The notes: a model not told the origin generated them from the sequence alone. Positions 50,715-59,068 are shown, counted from the stretch's first letter. The stretch is 60,377 bases of DNA from Bacillota bacterium (GCA_029776155.1 JAKOTU010000022.1:1-60377); one strand, 5' to 3'. Translations and numbers: made by a program.

Positions 50715-52022
50715 TCAGGCAGGTTTTGTGGCCCCAAGATACTTCTCGTAGACCTCGGCAATACGGTCTTTGATGAGGTCCTCAGCCCGCTTAGTCAGGG
50801 CACCGGCCCGCACTTTGGCATACTGCCGGGGCAGGTACTGACTGAGCAGGGGGAGGGGCAGATCCACGCTGTTCAGGTTGGTCAAAAGCCGAGCCACCGC
50901 GGCCTGGGCCTGGGGATGGGGCCAGTAGTAACGGATGCGGTCCGAAAGACTGTATTTGCGCGCGAACTCCAGCTCCGCCGGACTGCCCTGGTAGTAGGGG
51001 GCCCAGTTGGCCGGTTCAGCCAGCATAATCTCTTCCATGGTGGCCTGCAGCCTCGATAGTTCTGCGCCGGCCAAAGCGGGAATCTGCTGTTCCATATGCT
51101 CCAGCAAGAACAGGGCTTCCCGCAGGGCAAAGGTGAGCTCGGGCCCCACCTTGAGGATCACCACCCCATCTTCCACCATCTGTTTGAGGGCCTCCGGCTG
51201 CTGGTAGTCGGTGGAATGCCCTTCAAATACCAGGCGGGGGTACTTCTCCAGTTCCTTGGTGAGTTCCCGGGCCTGTTCCCGGTCGTACTCGTGGACGGCC
51301 TGATCCCCGAACTCCACACCAGGCTGCACCACAACGCCCACGACCCTCTCCCACGCCGCGGCAAGGCCCAACTTCTCAAAGGCCTCCTTAGTCACCTGTA
51401 CTGTCGTATGGAAGTCCTCGGGCCTAGTCACGCTCAGCCCTGTATCCCCTTGGGTACCACCTGGGGCCGGCACCTCTGTACCGATGATGTAAACCGGCGC
51501 CACAGCCTTGGGGTTTTCCTGGAGCAGCTCTCCATAGGCGCGCTCGGCGGCCTGGCAGAGCAGGGCGGTGCGCTGGGCAATTATCCTTGGCTCTAAGGGC
51601 CTTCCGGGATCACCATCGTCCCCCAAGTGCATGCTGGCATCCAGGTGGATTTTGGTAAAGCCCCCTTGCACATACTCCCTAACCAAAACCTCGGCCTTGG
51701 CCATGGCTGCCGCAGCCGGTTCCCCGCGCCAGGGGTTGGGGCCCAAGTGGTCTCCGCCCAAGATCACCTTTTCCAGGGGAAAACCAACCTTGGCCGCAAG
51801 ATCCCACACGAACTGCGCAAAATCCTTAGGTTTCATCCCGGTGTAACCGCCAAACTGATTCACCTGATTGCTGGTTGCTTCCACTAAAGCCACCTGGTCG
51901 CTGCGCTGGGCGAATTCCAAGAGGGACTCCAGCACAAAGCCATTAGCGCTGCAGACAGAGAATATTCCCTGGGGGATACCTGCCTTGTATCCCCTAATCA
52001 GCTCCTGGAGATAATGGGACAC
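50715..52022 (-). CDS. kbaZ: Tagatose-bisphosphate aldolase non-catalytic subunit (KbaZ/GatZ type)
   Basis: A 435-residue TIM-barrel protein of the GatZ/KbaZ family, with GIFSVCSANGFVLESLLEFA (residues 19-38), GGDHLGPNPWRGEPA (about 89-103), KIHLDASMHLGDD and GTEVPAPGGTQG (about 183-194). KbaZ is needed for full activity and stability of KbaY. GTG at 52022 lies behind GGGAGG. It lies between agaS and kbaY. Confidence 0.92.
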   Translation of the reverse strand: MSHYLQELIRGYKAGIPQGIFSVCSANGFVLESLLEFAQRSDQVALVEATSNQVNQFGGYTGMKPKDFAQFVWDLAAKVGFPLEKVILGGDHLGPNPWRGEPAAAAMAKAEVLVREYVQGGFTKIHLDASMHLGDDGDPGRPLEPRIIAQRTALLCQAAERAYGELLQENPKAVAPVYIIGTEVPAPGGTQGDTGLSVTRPEDFHTTVQVTKEAFEKLGLAAAWERVVGVVVQPGVEFGDQAVHEYDREQARELTKELEKYPRLVFEGHSTDYQQPEALKQMVEDGVVILKVGPELTFALREALFLLEHMEQQIPALAGAELSRLQATMEEIMLAEPANWAPYYQGSPAELEFARKYSLSDRIRYYWPHPQAQAAVARLLTNLNSVDLPLPLLSQYLPRQYAKVRAGALTKRAEDLIKDRIAEVYEKYLGATKPA

Positions 52023-52044
52023 TGCTCCAACCTCCCTTCTTCCC

Positions 52045-53088
52045 TTAGCTCTCCCTACTCAAATCGATCATGGCTGAGAGACCCGCGGGAAGGTCTGGAT
52101 TCAAGCCCTTGTGCAGCGCTTTGTAGAAGCCTATGGACTGGGGCAAGAAGATGAAGGGGATGCCCGCCACCGCAAAGTGCTCATACTCTGGAAGCTCCAC
52201 TTCCCAGTCCGCCCCCCAGGAAGTGCCCTTTCGGCTCACCACAGCCACCTTAGCACCCTTACCTTTCAGATCCCGAATCAGGTCGCGCTGCAGATCCCCT
52301 TCTTCTGGAGACAGGGCGGCAATTACCAAGGTCTTTTCTCCAATGAGCACCATGGGCCCATGGCGCACATCCAGGACATGGAAATAATTGGCCTGGACCT
52401 GGGGGATCTCCATAAAGGCAATAGCCGCTTCGCTGGCAATGCCATCCAGTTCCGAATCGGCCAGGATGACCACATGATCAAAGTCCCCTTGGGCGATTTC
52501 TTGGGCCACTGGAGTGTACCGCTCCATGAAGGCAGGACCAGCGGTGATGGCCGCATCGATTTCCGCGAGCAGCGAGTCATCTTGGGCCAAGATAGCGATC
52601 AGCATAAGGTCAGCGGTATAAAGATTGGTCACCGTCCGGGTCTGGCAGACGCTCTCATCAAAGGCCCAGGGAATCTCCAAGGTCAAGTCAGCCAGTTCGC
52701 TTAAGGGCGAAGCTGCTTTGGCGGAGATGGCAATCACAGGTATACCCAGCTCCTTGGCCTTCTCCACGGCCAAAACCACTTCACTGGTTCCGCCGGAACG
52801 GGAGGGAGCGATGATCATGCCCTCCTGAAGCATGCCCCGGTAGTGCCGGAAGTTGATCAAAAGATCCCCTGCGGCCAGAGCATTCGCGGCCACCCCCAGG
52901 CGCATTTGGGCCGAGGTTGCCCCCGACTGGCAGAGGCAAAAGCCCGAGCCACAGCCGATGAAAGTGAGGCTGCGCGGCCTGTGACTCTGGTACAGATCCT
53001 TAAGTTCTTGAGCCCGGGTGAGTATGTAAGCATAGGTCTGGCGCAGCGCAGCGTACTGACTAAAGATCTCCTTCTCAGTCAAATACAC
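52045..53088 (-). CDS. agaS: AgaS-like double SIS-domain deaminase/isomerase
   Basis: A 347-residue protein with two SIS domains: LTFIGCGSGFCLCQSGATSA and APSRSGGTSEVVLAVEKAKE in the first half, VVILADSELDGIASEAAIAF and YFHVLDVRHGPMVLIGEKTL in the second. AgaS deaminates and isomerises galactosamine 6-phosphate to tagatose 6-phosphate. The adjacent kbaZ and kbaY genes support this role; FrlB-like deglycases have the same fold and remain an alternative. GTG at 53088 has a modest ribosome binding site. A perfect palindrome at 53113-53124 lies 25 bases upstream. Confidence 0.85.
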   Translation of the reverse strand: MYLTEKEIFSQYAALRQTYAYILTRAQELKDLYQSHRPRSLTFIGCGSGFCLCQSGATSAQMRLGVAANALAAGDLLINFRHYRGMLQEGMIIAPSRSGGTSEVVLAVEKAKELGIPVIAISAKAASPLSELADLTLEIPWAFDESVCQTRTVTNLYTADLMLIAILAQDDSLLAEIDAAITAGPAFMERYTPVAQEIAQGDFDHVVILADSELDGIASEAAIAFMEIPQVQANYFHVLDVRHGPMVLIGEKTLVIAALSPEEGDLQRDLIRDLKGKGAKVAVVSRKGTSWGADWEVELPEYEHFAVAGIPFIFLPQSIGFYKALHKGLNPDLPAGLSAMIDLSRES

Positions 53089-53112
53089 GATTCTCAGCCC
53101 TTTCTTGTTATG

Positions 53113-53124
53113 TTGTCATGACAA
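53113..53124. promoter_or_regulatory. Perfect 12-bp palindrome, probable GntR operator
   Basis: TTGTCATGACAA is a perfect palindrome in the 82-base gap between the GntR gene stop and the agaS start. Its GT-N4-AC core fits sites of HutC-subfamily GntR regulators. Related sequences occur before the GntR gene (53915-53926) and before the neighbouring importer operon (49747-49758). Confidence 0.7.
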
Positions 53125-53170
53125 TGGTTGGGGGAAAGAAAGGAAACACCAGGGTTTCCTCGCCAACCAT

Positions 53171-53896
53171 CTATTTCAACTTGACTTCGAACCGGAACTT
53201 ATCCCCCCTCACAATACCCCGCGTGTACTCAACGCACTGCTGCCCAGCATAGGTGCGGCGTTCCAAATCCAAGGCGGGATGGCCTGCGGGCAGCTTAAAC
53301 AGCGCCGCTTCGTGTTCATCGATGGCCACAGCTCCGAAGGTCTCTGTGGCGGAATCGGCCACAATGCCGTACTTATTGCGCATCACATCATAGAGGGCTG
53401 CGGCATCCAGTTCTTCCTTGCTCAACCCAGGGAAGAGCCGCGCGGGCAGGTAAGTCTCTTCGATGGCCATTAACACCTCATCGGCGTAGCGCAGCCGCTT
53501 GAGGTAATACACTTCTTCCGTATCGGGAAGCTCCAATGCCCTGCTGATCTGGGCCTCAGGGCGCAGCAGCATCAGCTTTTCCACTTCGTTGCGGGGCTTG
53601 AGGCCGCGCTTGCGGAATTCCTCTGAAAAGCTGTAGAAACTGGTGAGCTGCTGTTCGATCTTGGGAATGGATACGAACGTTCCCACCCCCTGCCGACGCT
53701 TCACCAAACCTTCCCGTTCCAACTCTGCCAAAGCCTGACGAACCGTGATCCGGCTCACCCCGTACTGCTGGCACAGCTCGTATTCAGTGGGCAGTCGATC
53801 GCCAGCCTGCCACTCGTTGTTCATGATCTTAGCCGCTAAGATGGACTTTAACTGGTGGTACAAGGCTATCGGCGAATTCTCTTTGATTAGCTCCAT
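53171..53896 (-). CDS. GntR-family regulator with UTRA domain (HutC subfamily)
   Basis: A 241-residue regulator: winged helix at residues 10-75 (ALYHQLKSILAAKIMNNEWQ, then RLPTEYELCQQYGVSRITVR) and a UTRA ligand-binding domain (EEFRKRGLKPRNEVEKLMLL to the end). Regulators of this kind (DasR, NagR/YvoA) sense amino-sugar phosphates. ATG at 53896 follows AGGGGA. It is the first gene of the agaS-kbaZ-kbaY operon and probably controls itself and the importer at 49508 through the TTRTYATRAYRA palindromes. Confidence 0.93.
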   Translation of the reverse strand: MELIKENSPIALYHQLKSILAAKIMNNEWQAGDRLPTEYELCQQYGVSRITVRQALAELEREGLVKRRQGVGTFVSIPKIEQQLTSFYSFSEEFRKRGLKPRNEVEKLMLLRPEAQISRALELPDTEEVYYLKRLRYADEVLMAIEETYLPARLFPGLSKEELDAAALYDVMRNKYGIVADSATETFGAVAIDEHEAALFKLPAGHPALDLERRTYAGQQCVEYTRGIVRGDKFRFEVKLK

Positions 53897-53914
53897 AACT
53901 TCCCCTCAACTAAG

Positions 53915-53955
53915 TTGTTATAATAATATAATACATTAATCCCCCGAGAAATCAA
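53915..53955 (-). promoter_or_regulatory. Promoter and operator of the GntR/agaS/kbaZ/kbaY operon
   Basis: On the minus strand TTGATT (53950-53955) and TATTAT (53928-53933) are 16 bases apart. Directly downstream, TTGTTATAATAA (53915-53926) matches the palindrome TTGTCATGACAA apart from three transitions and lies at the expected transcription start, 19 bases before the GntR ATG. This fits autoregulation. Confidence 0.6.
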
Positions 53956-53998
53956 GGCGAATTTTACATCCCCGACACACCCGCACACAACTCCGCCT

Positions 53999-55351
53999 TT
54001 ACTCCGCTGCCAACTGCTCCTTGATGCGCCGATAAGTCTGCTGGGCACCTGGTTTGAGCTTGGAGTAAGAGACGAGAGTCAAGTATTCCCAAGCCCGATC
54101 TTTCAAGCCGCATAAGGAGCACAGATCCGCGGCAACCAAATACCCCAGGTCGTACCCTTGATCCCCCAACCCCGCGAAGAGATCCACGATGGCCAAGGCC
54201 TGCTCCAGCTCGCCCAAGCCTATGTGCGCCCGGGCCAGGATCTGCAGCCCTTCCAGGGACAGCTTTTCGGTGCGGGCTGCCCCTATGAGCAGGTCCTTTA
54301 CCTGTTCGTACTCGCCAGCCAGGAAGAGCTCCTCGGCTTGCCGCAGCGTTTCCCTTTCTGCACGGGCATTGGGGGCCACCTCCCGCACGGTCATCCTCAC
54401 TTCCTGTTCCACACCATCGATGAGCATGGTCACAGGCTCTCCAGGCTGCAGCGCCCCTTGATCTAAAAGGCCCATGCCCGCCGCAAATTTCCATTCTTGA
54501 GGCACCATGCTGCTCTGGAAGAGGGAGTGGGCAAAGGCGCTTCCCCACTCCCCCAAGGAAGCCAGGGCCCTGATGCTCTGCTGCGCCGCTTCCCTGGGAA
54601 ACCCGGGGGTAAAGAGGGTGTCCAAAACCAAAACCCGGTTGCCCCCGTGGCTGAGCAGCTTCTGGACATCCTCTGAGCTGGAGTTTTCAGGCTTGCGGAA
54701 TTCAGGCGGGGAATAGGGGAGGGTGAAGCTGGGCACCAGCCCCTGGTCCACCAACTTGGCCACGGAAATATAGGCCTGGAGGAAGCTCCACTGGCGATCC
54801 CTCACCTGGGACCACACCTCAGCCGCTTCTAGGGGATAATGCAAGTTAAACAGGGCCACTCCCGCCTGGAAAAAGCCCTCTGGGGTGCGGTAAAAACGCT
54901 CCCAGCGGCGGTGCAGATCCACAATTAGGCGGTGATCCCCCAAATGGCCGGCGGCGCGCTTGATAATTACGGTGTACTCCCACCAGCCGTCGGGGTCGAA
55001 CCCCAGCTCCTCAGGGTCGCGGCCTCCCAGTTCAAACAAAGCGATGGCCCGCTCCAAGTATTCCCGGGCTTCACTGCTCCGCCCCAAATCGAAGGCAATC
55101 ATGCTGGCCAGGGCCCAGGAGTAGGGGCCGAACACCCCTTGGTCTAGTTCTGGTTTGAGGGCGGCCCAGGCTTCCTGCAGCTGACCGCTGCTGTAATAGG
55201 CGGTGGCCAGGTTGTTGCGGATCATGGGATGATCCTCAAGCTCCAGCATGGCGCTGAAGGTCTGAATGGCTTCTGTCCACTGCCCCCGCCGGAGCTGCGT
55301 TTTGCCCTGTTCATCCAGCTTGGCCAGGGTTTCCACAGTATGCTTGTCCAA
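53999..55351 (-). CDS. TPR-repeat protein of unknown function
   Basis: A 450-residue protein without signal peptide or membrane segment. Residues 1-120 hold TPR-like repeats (GQWTEAIQTFSAMLELEDHP, LATAYYSSGQLQEAWAALKP, GRSSEAREYLERAIALFELG), and residues 335-440 hold more (AEELFLAGEYEQVKDLLIGA, AHIGLGELEQALAIVDLFAG). The middle part (about 210-320) is not recognised. TTG at 55351 follows GGAGAG at 7 bases. It lies upstream of the GalNAc-type operon on the same strand, with no terminator seen between. Another TPR protein (43408) is in the neighbouring operon. Confidence 0.8.
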   Translation of the reverse strand: MDKHTVETLAKLDEQGKTQLRRGQWTEAIQTFSAMLELEDHPMIRNNLATAYYSSGQLQEAWAALKPELDQGVFGPYSWALASMIAFDLGRSSEAREYLERAIALFELGGRDPEELGFDPDGWWEYTVIIKRAAGHLGDHRLIVDLHRRWERFYRTPEGFFQAGVALFNLHYPLEAAEVWSQVRDRQWSFLQAYISVAKLVDQGLVPSFTLPYSPPEFRKPENSSSEDVQKLLSHGGNRVLVLDTLFTPGFPREAAQQSIRALASLGEWGSAFAHSLFQSSMVPQEWKFAAGMGLLDQGALQPGEPVTMLIDGVEQEVRMTVREVAPNARAERETLRQAEELFLAGEYEQVKDLLIGAARTEKLSLEGLQILARAHIGLGELEQALAIVDLFAGLGDQGYDLGYLVAADLCSLCGLKDRAWEYLTLVSYSKLKPGAQQTYRRIKEQLAAE

Positions 55352-55437
55352 TAGAAATCTCTCCGCTTCGCCGCAGCCCCGCGGCTGCTTGCATTTCCCC
55401 CCAGCGCTGCGCGGCAGGGAGATAATAGCCCTACTTT

Positions 55438-56022
55438 CTACACGGGGGCTGTGCCTCCTCCCCGGTCCCAGGGAATAACGCGTTTGCCCAAGAGGATATC
55501 TGGTCTGCCCAGCCCATTGGCATCGGTGATTACACCGATGGTCTGAAAACCGAGTTTCAGATAGAACTCATAAGGGTGGCCCTTGAAGTTCTGAATGTTT
55601 TTAATGCGGCTGGGTAGATCCGCATAGAGGTCCACATGGGCCAAGGAGGTCTGCCCCATTTCATCATCACTGGCGGCATAGAGGGTAATCCCTCCCCGCA
55701 GGCGCACTTGTTCCTCCAAGTCCCTGACCAGCCTGGTGCCCAGGCCGCGCCCGCGGCACTCGGCAGCAACCACTAAAGGGTGCAGCTCCCAGACCCGGCC
55801 CTGGTACTGGGGAATGGCCCCGATCCAACCCAGTACCCGGCCCTGGTCATCCAGGGCGGCCCGGCAGATCCGCTCGGGGCTTAAGCATTCGTGCACCTCA
55901 GCTAGGGCAGATTCTAGATCTGGCCAGGCCTCCGGCCAGTTGTCTCGGAAACCGGCCACGAGGAGGCCAGCCGCCTGCTTGATCTGCTGTTCATCTTCTT
56001 TCCGCAGGGTCACAATCCTCAT
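55438..56022 (-). CDS. AAC(6')-Ii-like GNAT acetyltransferase
   Basis: A 194-residue acetyltransferase. It follows the chromosomal aminoglycoside 6'-N-acetyltransferase of enterococci, AAC(6')-Ii, across its length: GWIGAIPQYQGRVWELHPLV (about residues 66-85), acetyl-CoA loop CRGRGLGTRLVRDLEEQV, RGGITLYAASDD, HVDLYADLP, IQNFKGHPYEFYLKLGF and DANGLGRPDILLGKRVIP. The frame opens at 56043, but ATG at 56022 has GGGGAGG upstream. Enterococcal AAC(6')-Ii gives low-level aminoglycoside resistance and may have another natural substrate; here too activity is unproven. It is 32 bases after the isochorismatase-family gene. Confidence 0.85.
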   Translation of the reverse strand: MRIVTLRKEDEQQIKQAAGLLVAGFRDNWPEAWPDLESALAEVHECLSPERICRAALDDQGRVLGWIGAIPQYQGRVWELHPLVVAAECRGRGLGTRLVRDLEEQVRLRGGITLYAASDDEMGQTSLAHVDLYADLPSRIKNIQNFKGHPYEFYLKLGFQTIGVITDANGLGRPDILLGKRVIPWDRGGGTAPV

Positions 56023-56054
56023 CAGCTGGCCTCCCCGGAGCACAAAGTCTCTAT

Positions 56055-56570
56055 CTACAAGATGGTGCAGCCCAGTACCTGCTGGGCCTCTTTGAGGGCA
56101 AAGTGGTGGGCCTGCTCATCAAAGGAAGCCACGCCCTGGGCGTAGATGTGCACCCGGTAACCCAGATTGCGGGCATCGGCCGCGGTGTAGAGCACGCAGA
56201 TGTTGGTGCACACTCCCACCAGATACAGTTCTTCCACACCCTTCTCCCGCAGGTAGAGGTCCAGCTCCGTACCGAAAAACGCGCTGTAGCGCCGTTTGGT
56301 GATGATCTTGTCCCGGGGCTGAACCTCAAGTTCGGCTATGATCTGACTGCCTGGGCTGCCGGCGAGGCAGTGGGCGGGAAACATCTCGAATTCCTTGTCA
56401 TCTTGTTCATGGTGATCACAGATGAAGATGACCGGAGCACCCTGGGCCCGAAATTCTGCTATCCTTTCCTTGATGAACCCAATAATCTCCCTGCCCGCGG
56501 CACCGGTGGTCAGCACACCATCTTCGGCGATAAAGTCGTTCAGCATATCGATAACCAAAAGTGCCTTCAT
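56055..56570 (-). CDS. Isochorismatase-family cysteine hydrolase (nicotinamidase-like)
   Basis: A 171-residue hydrolase with the triad Asp8 (LLVIDMLNDF), Lys92 (IITKRRYSAF) and Cys125 (VGVCTNICVLYTA). The segment MFPAHCLAGSPGSQI resembles the metal-site and substrate region of nicotinamidases. It probably hydrolyses an amide such as nicotinamide. ATG at 56570. It lies between the phosphatase and acetyltransferase genes with short gaps (18 and 32 bases), so the three are co-transcribed. Confidence 0.88.
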   Translation of the reverse strand: MKALLVIDMLNDFIAEDGVLTTGAAGREIIGFIKERIAEFRAQGAPVIFICDHHEQDDKEFEMFPAHCLAGSPGSQIIAELEVQPRDKIITKRRYSAFFGTELDLYLREKGVEELYLVGVCTNICVLYTAADARNLGYRVHIYAQGVASFDEQAHHFALKEAQQVLGCTIL

Positions 56571-56588
56571 TCTTATCCCCCACGTCCT

Positions 56589-57707
56589 TTAGTTGGGCGC
56601 AGCCTTGAGCCTTGCTTTGAGCTCCCCAATCTGTGCGCTGCCCAGGCCGATGGCCTGCAGGTAATTTTCAGCGGCTGCCGCCAGATCCACACCTTCTAGG
56701 CTTGCTTCCTTGGGCAGGCCCGCCAATTCCCGCAGGGCTGCCAGCACATTGCTCTCGGCGATCTTGTTGTACTGCTCCGACCCGTACTCCACCCCGTAGT
56801 AGTTCACGTAGCTGAGCATGTAATCTTCCTTGATCTCCTGGACGGTTGCCCCCATTAAAGCCTCCAGCAGAGCCGAGACAAACCCCGCCCGGTCTTTGCC
56901 TTCTGTGCAGTGGATCAGATAGGGGCCCTCATTGGCCAGGAGAAACTCCAAACCGGTCTTGAGTTTAGCTTGAAAGTCTGGAGAGCGGAAATCCACGCCC
57001 ATATTGAGCAGAATGACCCGCCCCTGCTCGTACAGTTCCTTGTAATAGGGGGAATTAAAATCGGGTTGGGCGAAGTAGCCTTCCAGTTCTTCCGGGCCAT
57101 CGGCCAAGTTGATCACTGTGCGGATGCCCGCGGCCTTGATGAGGGCATCGGCATAGGCCGCCCGCCCCAGTTCGTTGTTCACCGGACTGCTGCAGCGGTA
57201 ATAGAGACCTCGGGCCATCTGTCCTAGGGCCACTTCCCGGAAGTTGGCAAACACCTCATCGCTGGGGTAATCAGCCCGCTCATTGGTGCGCACCAGCTGG
57301 CGGTTGAGCCACTCCGCGAGGTAGCTGCCCTTTTCCGCCACAGATAAAAAGACCCCAGTCCCTTCCCCAGCGCCATAGGTGCCGGCGAAGTTGCCCATGT
57401 TGATGGCCAGCATCACCGGGGCCTCCCCTGCTCCGCCGGGGCCGCGCACCAGGAGGCTGCCCACATCAACGTCGCTGTAGGCCGTGACAAAGGGGGCCTG
57501 CAGAACTTCCCCACCGATTTCCACCTGGAGCAGGTCCCCGAATTCAAAGCCTGCATCCAAAAGGGTCTGCGTTAAGAGGTCTAAGGTAAGGTTGCCGTAT
57601 TTATCCACCCCGGCCACGGTACCGGTGATGGTACTGGCCAGCGCTGTGCCGCCCACCACCAGCGCCAAGGCGAGCACCCAAGCCAACACACGCCAACGCC
57701 TTCTCAT
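56589..57707 (-). CDS. Exported tyrosine phosphatase-like protein with an N-terminal SAM-hydroxide-adenosyltransferase-like domain
   Basis: A 372-residue protein. After a signal peptide (MRRRWRVLAWVLALALVVGG, cut near ALA/STI) residues about 28-125 resemble the C-terminal barrel of DUF62/SAM hydroxide adenosyltransferases (GVDKYGNLTLDLL, AYSDVDVGSLLV, LAINMGNFAGTYGAGEGT). The rest is a Y_phosphatase3-type protein tyrosine phosphatase with the P-loop HCTEGKDRAG (Cys about 264) and CSSPVNNELGRAAYAD. ATG at 57707 is chosen over a GTG three codons upstream. Acting outside the cell membrane, it could remove phosphate from phosphosugars or phosphotyrosine. Only this P-loop and its neighbours are firmly recognised. 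Confidence 0.82.
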   Translation of the reverse strand: MRRRWRVLAWVLALALVVGGTALASTITGTVAGVDKYGNLTLDLLTQTLLDAGFEFGDLLQVEIGGEVLQAPFVTAYSDVDVGSLLVRGPGGAGEAPVMLAINMGNFAGTYGAGEGTGVFLSVAEKGSYLAEWLNRQLVRTNERADYPSDEVFANFREVALGQMARGLYYRCSSPVNNELGRAAYADALIKAAGIRTVINLADGPEELEGYFAQPDFNSPYYKELYEQGRVILLNMGVDFRSPDFQAKLKTGLEFLLANEGPYLIHCTEGKDRAGFVSALLEALMGATVQEIKEDYMLSYVNYYGVEYGSEQYNKIAESNVLAALRELAGLPKEASLEGVDLAAAAENYLQAIGLGSAQIGELKARLKAAPN

Positions 57708-57860
57708 GGTAAGCACCCTTCCTTTCCGAACTCTTTTTGCTTATAGCTTTCTGTTTCCGCCTCCCTACTCCTCCCCAGAACGAACACGCGGGGAGAAAAA
57801 GGGTTAAGCGCCCGCTTTCACGAAGTATGAAAATAATCAGCTAGAATTAGAGGTGGAGTT

Positions 57861-58991
57861 ATGCGCATTGCGGTTGTGGGACATCTCTGTTTAGATATCA
57901 TCCCTAACTGGCGCCGGGGGGGCCTGGATGCCCTCAAGCCCGGTACGATTGTGGAGATGGACGGTTTGAGCTTCTCCACGGGTGGGGTGGTGGCCAACAC
58001 GGGCCTGTGCCTGAAGCGCTTGGGCTTTGACCCCATCCTCATAGCCCGGGTGGGCAGCGATCATCTGGCCAACATCATCCGCAACATCTTTGAGCAGCAG
58101 GGAGTTTCCGCGGGTTATCTGCACCGTTCTGAGGGGACCACTTCCTACACCATCGTGCTCAGCCCCCCAGGCACGGACCGGGTGTTCCTCCACTATCCCG
58201 GCTGCAACCATGAGTTTTCCCTGGAAGATATCGATTTTGGCGCAGTCGAAGCAAGCTTCTTCCATTTCGGGTACCCGCCCCTCATGCGCCAGATGTACAT
58301 TAACAATGGTGAGCACCTGGCAGCTGTGTTTCAGAGGGCTAAGGAGGCGGGCTGTATCACCAGCCTAGATATGGCCGTGCCCGACCCCAATGCCCCCGCC
58401 GGTCAGGTGGACTGGAAAAAAATACTGGCGCGTACCCTCCCCTTTGTGGACATCTTCCTGCCCAGTCTAGACGAACTTCTCTTCATGGTGTCCCGGGAGC
58501 ACTACGCGGCCCTGCAGGCAGGCCGCCTCCAGCTCAGCACAGCTCTCCTGGATGAGCTGGGCAGAAGCCTTTTAGATCTGGGCAGCGCGCTGGTAGGCAT
58601 CAAGCTGGGCAGCCAAGGGTTTTATGTCTGTTCAAGTTCCCGGGCAGCTGCCCTACTGGGAGAGCAGTGGCGCAGCCGCCAACTCCACTCCCCGGTCTTC
58701 CAAGTCACGGCCCGGGGAACAACCGGAGCTGGGGATACCACCATCGCCGGTTTCCTCGCCGGGCTGGCCTGCGGCAAGGCACCGGAGGATGCAGTAACCC
58801 TGGCCACAGCTGTGGGCGCCTACACCGTGGAGAGTGCTTCCGTGGTGGAAGGAGTTCCCCTCTTGGCCGAGGTGGAACGGCGCATCAACCAGGGTTGGGC
58901 CCGGGGCCAAGTAACCATGGCTGCCGCGGGCTGGCGGCCCCACGGGACCGGCGTTTTACTGGGGCCCCAGGATGGAGCTTTTCATCGTTAA
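57861..58991 (+). CDS. PfkB-family carbohydrate kinase
   Basis: A 376-residue kinase, longer than typical ribokinases (about 310). It starts MRIAVVGHLCLDIIPNWRRG and has GGVVANTGLCLKRLG (residues 41-55), the catalytic Asp motif RGTTGAGDTTIAGFLAGLAC (about 285-304), and an extra C-terminal tail of about 30 residues. ATG at 57861 follows GAGGTGGAG. The substrate is unknown; tagatose 6-phosphate, for which the aga/kba block lacks a kinase, is one possibility. It is alone on the plus strand, divergent from the phosphatase operon, and ends before a terminator at 59035. Confidence 0.88.
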   Translation: MRIAVVGHLCLDIIPNWRRGGLDALKPGTIVEMDGLSFSTGGVVANTGLCLKRLGFDPILIARVGSDHLANIIRNIFEQQGVSAGYLHRSEGTTSYTIVLSPPGTDRVFLHYPGCNHEFSLEDIDFGAVEASFFHFGYPPLMRQMYINNGEHLAAVFQRAKEAGCITSLDMAVPDPNAPAGQVDWKKILARTLPFVDIFLPSLDELLFMVSREHYAALQAGRLQLSTALLDELGRSLLDLGSALVGIKLGSQGFYVCSSSRAAALLGEQWRSRQLHSPVFQVTARGTTGAGDTTIAGFLAGLACGKAPEDAVTLATAVGAYTVESASVVEGVPLLAEVERRINQGWARGQVTMAAAGWRPHGTGVLLGPQDGAFHR

Positions 58992-59034
58992 GCGCTCTTT
59001 GTTAAGCGCTGATACCAAGTTTCCAAACACCAAG

Positions 59035-59068
59035 GCGGGGCGCCCGCAGGGGCCCCCGCTTCGTTTTT
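59035..59068 (+). terminator. Intrinsic terminator of the PfkB kinase gene
   Basis: GCGGGG and CCCCGC enclose a GC-rich inner hairpin, followed by TTCGTTTTT. It lies 44 bases after the kinase stop. Two direct copies of GTTAAGCGCT (58987-58996 and 59001-59010) lie in between. Confidence 0.78.

Noticed and set aside
53964..54548. 194-codon minus-strand frame rich in Arg and Gly
   Set aside because: It overlaps the TPR protein gene in another frame, has no ribosome binding site of note, and shows a low-complexity shadow composition.
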